Of a stretch of 64,000 bases of DNA, positions 38,501 to 50,500 are shown piece by piece; the stretch's first letter is position 1, and every line of letters starts with the position of its first letter. The translations under genes and the position numbers were made by a program. The stretch covers positions 112,343 to 176,342 of the forward strand of contig DF239649.1 in the NCBI GenBank assembly GCA_000507305.1. The letters run 5' to 3'. The notes under the pieces were generated by a model. That model had not been told where the DNA came from and did no database searches. It saw only the letters and a list, made by a program, of their open reading frames with translations. Origin of the DNA: Breviolum minutum Mf 1.05b.01. Lineage: Eukaryota > Sar > Dinophyceae > Suessiales > Symbiodiniaceae.

Positions 38501-41500
38501 GTTAGTGAATTTCGGCACAAAAATTTACAGATCTAGAAGATCCAGGTATTTGAAAATCTGAATTGCTCCAGCTTGACAACAAAAAGAAACAAACTGGGTG
38601 TTTCCGAAAATAGGGGTACCCCCAAATCATCCATTTTAATAAGGTTTTCCGTCGCGTTATAAACCATCCATTTTGGGGTACCACCATTTTTGGAAACACC
38701 CAACTATCAAAATACCACGAAAAATACCACACAATACCCGCCAACCATCCATGGGATTGGTACATCTTGTGTAAAACTACATCGATCCTACCAATCGCAT
38801 GGATGTTTATTAAAGTAGGATCCATGTACAGAATATTCACCTACATTTCGCTGAAAAGTACGGTCAAAGTAGGTAACTACTTCATACATGGATCCTAATA
38901 GGTGGAAAACTAAGTGGCAAATCCAGCTTCTATCCCCTGGTGCTCCCATAACCCTGCTACTGTGGTTTTCTGACCGTAATGGCGTTTTGGAACAAAAAAA
39001 CGACATCAAAAAATGCAAAGCTTTTCAAAGGATCCCACAAACTCTGCGCCATAGCCCTTCACGAAATCGAAGCGCCAACCATCGAAACCCACCTGGCAGC
39101 CCAACCACCAAGCATCGATTTTTCACGACCCGATGGAGATTCGTTTCAAGGTTTCAAGGTCCGGGCCCCCATGAGGCTGTGAAGTGTGTGTGTTTTTTAT
39201 CCCCAAGATGATGGTTTTAAGAATTTCCTCTGGTCACAACATGTTTTTTCCCATAATTCTATTTTCAGGGGGCGAAAAATTGCTCTTAGTTTCATGGGGG
39301 GGTGTTCATGTATCCCTCACAAAAAATGTTCAACAAACAATCATGTAGTTGGTGGTTGAACCAACCCCATCTGAAAAATATGAGTCAAATTGGGAATCTT
39401 ATCCAATTTTCGGGGTGAACATAAAATATATTTGAAACCACAACCTTTAGCGATGGTTTTAAAAATTTCCGAAATGGTCACGACATGTTGGAATCCCCAT
39501 AATTCCATGGTGTTGAGAAAAAAAAATGCTGCTCCCTCATTTGGAAAAGGCCGGTTGTTTTGATAAAGCGGAGCATGTCCTTTTTCACTGATATACTTAT
39601 AATGATGAAAGTCAACCTCCATTTGGAAAAGGTGGGTTCCTTTTGGATGATAATAAACCCTTACTATAGAAAATGGTGGTTTGTAAACCAACCGGCTAAG
39701 GACTTCCAGGGTATCCCTTTATTCCGGGTGAAAAGATTGAAACCAAAAACTTGACATTCATCATCGCGACCCCTGAGCAGTGGATCTTTTTCTATTCTTT
39801 TGAACGTTTGCATGGTCGGACTAAACAATGTGTACGCATTTCGGTACGCACTTCCAAATAGCAGTATATTTATCAACACCCATAGGATCCATGGGACTGG
39901 TATATCTACCACATTTGGTTTAAATCAATGGTAAATGTGTAAGTAAATATGTCATGCATGGATCCTATCGGACACGAAACACAAACAGTATCAACATCTG
40001 ACACATCTCAAGATCGGTGTACCAAAATCGTGTGGTGAAAACCTGCCCAGGATGCTATCAAGGAACGTCCTAAGCCGAGTATTCTATTTTAGGACCCATC
40101 ATGTCGCCTAGTGATGGTTGAACCAACCCATTTCAAAAAAATGTTCAAGTCAAATCGGATCATATCATATCATCAAAAATCGTGGTAAAGATTAATCAAG
40201 ATCATTAAAACCAAAATCGTGGTTTAAAAACCCAACAAAAAAAATTGAAAAAAATACCCACGACTTAGTCATTTCAAGTATTACCCACATATCTTGTAAC
40301 CTAACTCTCTTCCACTCTCCTAGGATCAAAATGTCAGTCCTCTCTCACAGTTATTTTCCACCTGGATACCTGTGATTACCTCGATAACCTCCAACCCTTT
40401 CTAGCTGGTGGTTTCAACCCATTTGAAAAATATTAGTCAAAATGGGAATCTTCCCCAGGCAAGGGTGAAATAAAAAATATTTGAAACCACCACCTAGGTT
40501 TTTCTTGACCTCAAACCCACGAAAAATCCCGGCCGGATACTTTCTATTAAAATGAGTACTGGTTGTGTAATGACTGTAGGGATCCTTTTAATGGTTTAAC
40601 TATAGTCCCCACATAATTTGGGGTAAGTATAACATGGGTTAAGGTATAGCCGTTAAACAACCAAAAACCCCTGTAAAAGTAGGTATAAGAGGGCTTAATA
40701 TATATATATATATTTATTTATTTATACACGTAGAATAGGGTTTAGGGTATAGTGTTATGTAAAGGTATATAATGGGTTAAAGTTGTTTTCATCCCCCCAA
40801 AAAAAATCTCAAACATCACCCCAAACCCTTTTTCCCCTGAAAAAACTCCAGCCCACGAAACCTGCAATCGCAGCCATCGCAACCAAATGCTGATACATTC
40901 TTGCACCTGAAAGGTCCACGTCGCAAATAGATCAGCGGATAGCCCATGACGGATCCATGGGACGATAGTATGGTATATGCACCTACTAATCTACCACAAA
41001 AAATCAACCAATATGTAGCGGTCGTATGCGGTCGTACATATAAAAATTTACCAATCCCCTGTCTAAATGGGAAGATTTTTTTTAAGGTTCCATGTTATTA
41101 ACTAGGTGGTTGAACCAACCCATTTAAAAAATATGCTCGTAAAATGGGATTCCATTTCCTCAAGTATATAGGGGTGAAAATGAAAAATGTGTGAGTTGCC
41201 ACCACCCAGGTTTTTACTCTAAGAAACCTGGCCCCTCAAAAATGGCTATTCTGAGGAAACCAACCTTTCCATTGGAAGATAATTTTCCTTTCTAAATGGG
41301 AAGATTTTGTAGGTTCCATGTTATTAATCTTCCACCTGGAAAACAAGTTGCTGTTAATTTCCATCAACTTTACCCCTAAACCAGCCACAGTTGCCTAAAA
41401 AAATGGTACACTATGTCTTCCAGGCAGGGTGTTTTTCTCAAAACCTATACCTACCTTAGCTCCCACACCTTGGCATTGCGATGGTCGATATCCGGCGCCG

Positions 41501-44500
41501 CATCGAAGCGCCCGTCGCTGTGCCCCGGCCCGTGAAGGCCTCGGAAAACTTCCGTTGGAACCACCCCGGGGGGTGAAGGAAAAAACCCGGGAAAACTCGG
41601 GAAAACACCGGACAAAATCACCGTGTTTTAATAGGGAGATACATCTGCTTCAAAGTGTTGGATTTTTTCTCATTTGTCATGTTAGCTTTTTTTTGGGGGG
41701 GGGAGTACCAATGGAACTCCAAAGTCATGGAGGTATTACGTTCAAATGTTGTTCCTTGACAATTTGGTGATTTGTAGGTATAAATGTTGATTTTCCAGGA
41801 TGTAAAAAAAGCAGAACAGCAGCAGAAAGTTGCAACTAATGGTATATTGGTGGTTTTGGCATTCTAGGCCCTTAAGATCCCCTATAAGTATATAACAATC
41901 CCTTTCATACGGGGGATTCCCAAATATCCAAACCACAAACCACCGGGCCCCAAACCACCAGTTCTTGAAATCGTCGGAAATGATCAGCTACGGCTACATC
42001 TCAAGTTTATCATCAAATCGCAATCGCCAAGTATCCACTGCCATCAGAGTAGGTGTCACCCAAAGTCACTGCCCAACCACCCCAATCTGCCACACCAGCA
42101 AAGCTTGGCCTGGAGCTGTGAGCTGCAAAAACTTCAACTCTTTGAGGCTTTTCTGTTAGATGGAGGATCATCCCACTTAGTAAGTAGTTAGTATCCCCCA
42201 TTTATAAGCCATTTAGGCCACTTATAAGGGGAACATCCCTACTCCCTACTTAGGGGACTTACCAACCATGGTTATTAACCACCTACTAAATGGGATGATC
42301 CTCCAAGTAGATGGTGGTTGAGTTTCAACCCAATTTGAAAAATATGCTGCGTTAAAATGGCGTCATCTTACCCAAATAGGGATGAACATAAAACATGTTT
42401 GAAACCACCAACCAGTTTTCTCTTGATGGTTTTTGAAATACGTCTTAAATCATAGCAGATACTGCATAGTTCAGCTATGTGTATGACACAGGTGCATCTG
42501 TTTAGCGTTACAAACTGCTGTCCCTCGCGAATGCCGGTAAGTACAGCGTGACCTTGGGGGGATCGTACGTCACAGTATGTGAAAAACAGCCATCTAGTTG
42601 GTGCTTGAGCTATATTTTCAGAGCAAATCCCCTCAAAAATTTACAAATGCATCAAGTTTCGTCCCCCCGAAAAAAAGGGGTGAGCCATTTCATGATCCCT
42701 GTAAATTTGTAAATAAGCTGGATTTGATCCAGTTATACTGACTGGTTCATAGTGATCCGTATGCTTATTATAGTCCCCAATATGACTAGGTACTGTTGAC
42801 CACCTGGGATGTTCCTAAAACCCTGTAAATAATGGGAGAAACAACCAACCTCAACTGGTGAACGCCGGATTTCTGAACCATCAACAGTCAAACATCTTCA
42901 AACATGTTGGCACCTACCCCCGGAAGTTCCTAGTACAACTATTGAACTTGAAATACCAGACCATTTGATGGCATATGAATACCGGTAGTATTATCTTACG
43001 CAGCCAGAAGATCATGAAAAAAAAGTGTAAACTTGATGTTTCCTACAAAAAAAGCATGTACATAATCCCCGAAAAGTTCAGTCAGGTTGGCCTCCCTAAG
43101 AATCCAGACCCCTCCCGATCGAGTAGGATTGATGGTCGATTTATCCCATCCCCAGGTCATAGGATTAGTTTGGGGAAAATCCCGAAATCTGAAAGAGCAT
43201 ATCTGGATCCTTAGGGCCTGATTGGCTGAGTCCATCTTTTTCTAGTCCCCCTAACCGGTTATTACCTTAATAGCCTAGCCATACCTGGATCCATCCATGC
43301 CCTCAACGCCTGGACGGAGCCATGCCACTGGAGAATTGATTCCAACGACCTTGGTGATCTTGACCATCTCCACACCTGGAGGCATAAGCCATCACCGTTG
43401 GGGTTGGTTGGATCATTCCCAGCACGGATGGTTTAAGTGGTTTTCATGGTCCCATGGTGGCCTTCATAAGGGCATGATTCCACCAGTAAAATAGGGCCTT
43501 CTATAAGAGGTTTGTCAAGGGATGGTGGCTACTTGGAGGATCATTGCTAAATGGTTAATAAATATGGTGATCTTTTTCGTCCCCTACTAAGGATCGGGTT
43601 GCTAAACACCCCTTCCAAATGGCTTGAACTTCATGGCGGTAATAAATAGGGGTGATCCGATCACCACTTGCGTCCGTCCTGGGATGATCCTCCAAGCATG
43701 AAACGGTGATAACATGAGAATAGCTCCAACATACCTAGGATGTCCCGGGAAGGAAGTGGTTCGTACATGGTAGTCATAACTTATATCTTTACAACCTACT
43801 TATAAATGTGAATATATTAGGGCTATAACCCACTGATCCTAACCTTTTACCAGCACTTCCTGGAGGGGACTAGCCCAAGTGGAACATGCCCCAGACTCAA
43901 AAAAGCAGCTGTTTAGGAAATCCTGATTAATGTTTTGTCCTGTATGGCATATTTACCTACATTTACCATAAACTTAAAATGTAGGTAAGCATGCCAGTCC
44001 CATGGATCCTTTTGGTTATATAACTCTGCTCTCCTTTGGAACTTTGGGCCATCTTTTGGGTATGTTCCAGGGCTCTGATGGAATTTGTCTTAGAAAATAA
44101 ATCCCCTGCAAGTCAACCATCATTTGATGGTTCCTTTTGGATGATGATAAACCCTGACTTGAAAAAATGGTGGTTCGTAAACCAACCCATGAGAAATGGT
44201 GGCAAAGGACTTCCAGGGTATCCCAACATGAATATCGTCACATATTGTAATCCCTCCCTGGTTTCCTTTTGGGGCCGTCGGCCTATTCTCAGTGTCTTTT
44301 TAGCTGTTAGTTTTCAAGGAGGTTAAATTTCAAAACTACTGGACCTTTATGCAGAACCATCGTCGACTGTGAACCAGTGGGACTTGGCCAGGAGCCGCAT
44401 AATTAAAAGAAACCCTCGCAGTCAACCCCCACCTTCAAAACTGATGCTTTCTTTTGGATGATGATGATAAGCCCTTAGTATAAGCTTTAAAAAATGGTCA

Positions 44501-47500
44501 GAAAGACACAATCTACATCCAGAAGGTCGGGAAATGAAAGGATCATGAAAGGTGCATGCACCCACAACATCACCTTAAACAACTGCAAGACACATCTAGT
44601 TGTGGTTTCAACCCCCTTTGAAAATATCAGTCAAATTGGATCATCTCCCTAAATAGCGATCCGGGATGACAATAAAAAATCTTTGAAACCACCACCCAGA
44701 TTTATACTTGTGATGGTGAACAAGGATACCTTTTTTTTGTCATCCCATGGTACCACCGCATTCCCCCCAACGACTTCTCTGTACAGCCTGCCTGTGATTG
44801 ATGACGATATCTGCTAGGCATCGAATGCCATTCTTATGGCACTTTTCCAACCTCAAATGGGCCGCGCGACAGATTTGTGTATGTTGGATGTGGATGGAAA
44901 AAAGTGACCCAAACATACTCCCCTGAAAATTAACATGTCACCTAAAAAGGGACCATCCCAAAAGGACATTTCATCTTACAACCATCAATTTTCAGGGGAC
45001 ATGTTAGTTTTCGGGGGTGTATTCTCCTCAATCGTGATTTACCATGGTAAAAAAGGTAACAAATCACCTTTTAAACAAATCCAAGACTAAGCGCTGGAAT
45101 TCTGGGAACTCGCTGGGGTGAATCACCCCAGCGAGTACTTGCTCATTTGCGAACGTCATTTAGGAAGATGGCCATGCAGGCTGCTCATGACTGCTCATCA
45201 CGTTACGCACCAATCAATGGGAAAAAAAACAGAAATCTGTTCAAAAAAAACATGTGGCACTGTTGTTTTGGAAGAAATCCTGTCACCATTTGAGATGTAA
45301 AAAAACATGTAATTAAATTAATGGCATAAACTACCTATCTGGGAACGTGCAGGATTTCTTCCAACAGTATGACAACAACAAATTTTGCAGAATTTGGAAT
45401 CTGGCACCCCAAAGCAAGCCTTAACCCATATAACCCATCAACTCGCCCCAAAAGGCCGCAGCGCAACACATCCAGAAGGCCAAGATACAGTTCTTCTAAA
45501 GCATGTTGTGAACCATATTTAGATCCGTCCAAATTGAAGAGTTGCGATGGTAAGTAGCCCTGACAGCCAAGGAAATCAATGCATGTCACTTAGCCACTAT
45601 GTTTTGAAGGAACAATACAGAAGATATATGGTGGTTTTCTAAAATGGTGGTACCCAACAACCATGGGTTTTCCTACTAAAAATGATCATTTTGGGGTGTT
45701 TTGGGGGTACCACCATTTAAGGAAACATCCATAAAGGAAAGACAGCAAAGTGGGGCACCAAAGAAAAGATCCATACCCCAGGTGATTCAATTCCTGACCT
45801 TTCACAAAACCCGGTCACGTTTCCAACCTTTGCGAACCGATCACATTTCTACCATCCCGAACAGGTCACCAGCAGAATTGCCAGGAAGGTGGATTTTGGG
45901 GTGTTTAGGCTGGTCCCCTAGCTGTTTCCGAGGTTACCCAAAAAGTAATTTCACAAGGTGATGGTTCCAACCAACCAACCAACCCATTGAAAAATGTGCG
46001 CCAGTCAAAGTGGATCATGTTCCAGACATTTTGGGGTGACAATAAAAACTCTATGAAACCCCCACCTAGTAAACAAGTTGAGAAAAAGGCCCATATGCTC
46101 CATGTATATGGACTATTTAGCTACTAATTTACCATAAAAATCAACCTAAATGTAGGCAAATATTCCATACATCCAGTTTTACAGCAATGACATTGACATG
46201 CGAGAACATGTGTCAGTATCCATGTCGATACCAGATACGTATTGCGGATGGTCAATTTCTCTTTATCATGGGAGTCCATGTTCATGGGTATTATTATGGG
46301 TCCATAATCCCATATAGCTAGATTAGTTAGTGTTTGTTGATGTACCCATCCCTAATAAACTTTGCGTGGTGATTTTCAAGTGGATAGTCTTGTTTCCTCA
46401 CGCACACGTTTCACACAAACGTCTTGACTTGATATCGAAATTTATCAATCTCAAAGTTCTGAAACCCGGGGGTGATTGCAAGAACCGGCGCAAAGTGGGT
46501 TGCTTTAAATTGACTGGTCACCCTATCTACCAACCAACCTGTAGAAATTGATGCGAATCTACAATCGACCTATCTACCAAATGTCTCTACCATTGAAGGT
46601 TTTTTATTTAAGATACCCATGCTGCATGCTGCATGCTGAAGTAAATAATTCGAATCTACAATACACATATTACCTGCAAACAAAACATAGCCATACCTTC
46701 CGTCTACCCCCAACCCAGTAACATTCACAAATGAAGGTTTAGTTTGGGATTCCCTACTAAGATGGAATATATAATTCTGGTTGTGAGGATTGCATCCTGG
46801 GCGGGGGGTACTTCCAAGCCATACCTAAATCCCCAATCTTTCCTCCTTCAATACCAGCACCAAAAATACTTGGATTTTCGAGCCACCAGCACTAACAGGT
46901 GACCCCTTAAGGATGCGCCGCAGGGTATGTTAGTTTACTACAAGGTGGGCCCCTACCAGCTATTAATGGGATGAAATGGGGACCTTATAATGGCCGAAAA
47001 TACATGGGTAGGGTGAAATAAACCCTACTTAGGTTCCATCAGCACCATTTATAAAGGGTTGTTGGGCTGATCTTTTGGAGAGGTAACTCCTTTCCCGGTA
47101 GGATGTAAGGCGTATTTGCCTACATTTACCATGTTTTACCATGAAAAACAACCATTCCTGTAGGTAAATCTACCAGTCCTATGGATCCGGGACAAGGGTT
47201 TTGTAACCTGCTACCCAACCAGCCTGCGGTGCCACCGATTGAGAACAAGGTGGTAGCCAAAGATCTGTAAAACCCATCTCCTCGGGTTCACCGAAAGCGA
47301 AAACAGGGAGATGAGACAAGACAACAACCCCCCTTTTTCAGTGTGGTTTGATGAGCCCAGCCAGGCCCTATCTTTTTAAGAAAAAAGTTATGTAAGTGTA
47401 TAATTCGTCGAAATGGCGTGGACTCTTCCAAGTAAAAGGGTAAAAAACATATATAAAGTGCAGCAAACATACATATATATATATAACATTGTACATAACC

Positions 47501-50500
47501 ATCTCGAAGTACATAGAATATGGAATCGAGAGAACCCACTTCTTCAGCTTCTGCAGTTTCATTTACGTCATGAACACACCACGTTTAGACCGATGTCTCC
47601 ACCGTGAAAATCCTGCTTGGGATTTCCGCTGCATTTCGATGAGACTTCTTGTTCATTAAAGAAATAAGTCGAAGGAAGACCGGGGATTCAAAACAATCTA
47701 GACGCACAAAGGTGGGCCCCGTCACCAGTTAGAAGTACGCTTAAAGCTCCACCTGTGGGGGGAAAAACAGCCCCATGTTACCCATGTAGAAGGCCATTTA
47801 TAAGGGGTTGTGACTGCATTTGTATGTAACTGGTAGGGGCCCACCTTGTACCATCAATCCTTTTCCAACTAAAAAACATCAACAAAAACTACGTAACTAC
47901 TTCCACTTCTGGAACATATACCAAAACATGCAGAAAAAAAATAAAACAACAAATCACACCAACAAATCACCAACCAAAAACCCCGGTGTTTAAAGGTGAA
48001 TATTTTTCTATGTTTTTTCTCGTTTTCGTGGTTTGTTCATCTGTTCACCAGTTTTCTTCCCCGCCAAAGAGACATGAAAGAGTTGCACTTTACGACCCAC
48101 AGCCTCGGGTGTGGCTTGGTGGCTTGTCCGCTTGTCCCCCGTCCCCCTTGGCTGCCAGGTTTCACCCCAAGAAATAGCCCGGGGGTGCCGTATTTAAGGG
48201 GATTTAATTAATCCCTAAGAATCCAGGACTATCCTGAGATATCTGGAGGATGGGATTGGATCCCTTAATGTCACTCTAGGGAAGGGTTTGGATTCTTAGG
48301 GAATTAAGGGTAAGGCCCGGCTATTTCCTGGCAAAAACGTGGCATCCGAATCTAACGGCCCCTTAAGAGACCAGGCATCATTCAGGGATTGTTTTGCAGG
48401 CCTTATTGAGGGACAATTTGTTCATGAAGTGATTTTATTGAAAAAAAAATGACCCGAATTTGGTATGTAAGTCATCTTAAGTTGAAACACGGAAATTTGA
48501 GAGGTCTTGAAAGTATATATTCTGGCTTATTATTATCATAATATTTCACCAACCTGAATTTTCCTGAAATTTTTCGGGGATTTCCCCTACTAAACTCACC
48601 ACCATTTCGGGGCCCAAAATCGGTCGTGTGAAAATCGGTCATCCACCTTCACAGTGGCCCAGTCACCCACCAGGATGACTGATCATACACTTTTAGCCGA
48701 CCGGGAAATCCCAACCTAAACCTTTACTGAGTCACTACTACTGGGAAGGGGGGGACAACCTACCCTCCCTGAAACTAACATAGCACTTGAAAATAGACCA
48801 CCATTTTCAAGTGCTATGTTAGTTTCAGGGAGGGTAAACAATGCATCTGCGGTTTTCACAAGAAGTCTCACCAAAATGTGGTCAAAACCGAGTCAAAACG
48901 CCCAAGGTATATTTGAAGATGTTGTTTCCGTTAAACGCCAGGTGGAATATGTTAGTGGCCTGCAAAATAGCTCCAGATCGCCCCGTGCTATGGTGAATTT
49001 TAGATGTTTTGCTTCACTCCTTACAGTAGCTTATCTACCAGGAATTCTGAGGGAAATATCATTGAATCATGACTCTGCAGCTCGGTCCATTCTATTCAAG
49101 GAAAAATGGGGCTAAGGAGTCAGTGGCTTGGGTTGGGTATGAAATTTGTGAAACATTACATATATTACTAACCCTCTGGTAAACTAAGATAGCTGGCTGG
49201 AATATCCCCATCTTTCCTGGGAAATATTATCCAACCTATCCAACTGGTGGTCTTCAGCCAGCCATGTTAGTTTGTCACCGGAGTGTCTCAGATTCTATCG
49301 AAGTGAATGTGATCTAACCTCCACTTTTTTTGAAATGTTAGGTTGTCATTTTTGGGGTGGCAATTTTCTTTGTTTAAAAAACCCACCCAAACTGAAAGAG
49401 GTGGTGGTTTTGCATCGTGTAAACAAAATCACCACAGTGGTGAGTCAGCCATTACCCATAGCATCCATGTATGGTATATTTACCTACATTTACAATATTT
49501 TACATTATTTTACCATTACACCTCTGGGATGATGTTGCGCGCTTTGAGGTGTTGGGAAGCAAAACAGATTGTTGTCTCAGTCTGAGGCATCTGTCGGAGG
49601 ATCTGTAGATACGCTACACCACTGTCTGAACCCAATGCAACCATCGGCAGCTGACGGTGTCCTCTGCAGATCTGAAAGTGTTTTTTTTTCTCGCAGACTT
49701 TCAGTGAAGTTCGATTGAGCCCTAAGCGCTTCTATTAAGCACAGGGCGAGGAATCGACTCCGATCTTTGAGATTGCTTCCAATTGATGTAAGGGGCAGCA
49801 CTCCCCGGATCCACCGGGTTGCTCGGGTTGCTGGGAGTCTTGCTTGAGGTCGAGGACCTGGGTCCAGCACCTGGGTCAAGCAGCAATGATCTTTCCGGCG
49901 CCGCGTGAACCTCGTGGAATCCATGTTGCCGGACCTCTCGGAACGTCATGCGAACAACCGCCACTCGAGTCCTGTGGAATTTTCCAACCCATCTTGCCAT
50001 TTTCCACCCAAAAAAATTCTCCGTTGGGAAGAGGCAGATTATGAGCATAATATAAAGCTTCAAACAAATTTCGGTCAGAATCCTTTTCTGGGTTTGCAAA
50101 ATTCCATCTATAGAATATCTATAGAGTCGGATCCCCAGTTTTTGGATCATCGACCATAAGCTAAGCAGCACCACCCGACGTAACCCCGACTTCAAAAACG
50201 CCAATCTCAAGGAACATTGTAGTGATCACCTCCACCACCGCGCCAGCTCTCCCAATTAAAGCCTGTGGCGCTTGGGGTTCTGCTTTGGGTGTCCGATCAT
50301 CTTTGATCGGTGTGACCAAAATGTTTGGGGCGTCAAGGAAACCTAACATGTCCTCTGTAAAGGGACCTTTTCTTTAAAGGAAAGTTCATCTTCCAACCAT
50401 CAAGTTTTGGCTCCTATATGGATTACCATCCTGAAAACTAACGAATATCCCCTGAAAATTGATGGTTGGAAAATGAAATGTCCTGTTTTCAAATGGTCCC

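Noticed and set aside
40862..40906. Alternative frame of amylase exon 10 reading [13 protein letters not shown], at first taken for region II
   Set aside because: The true region II (GFDGWRFD) was found at 39035-39092; the IWLRWL frame fits phase and spacing.
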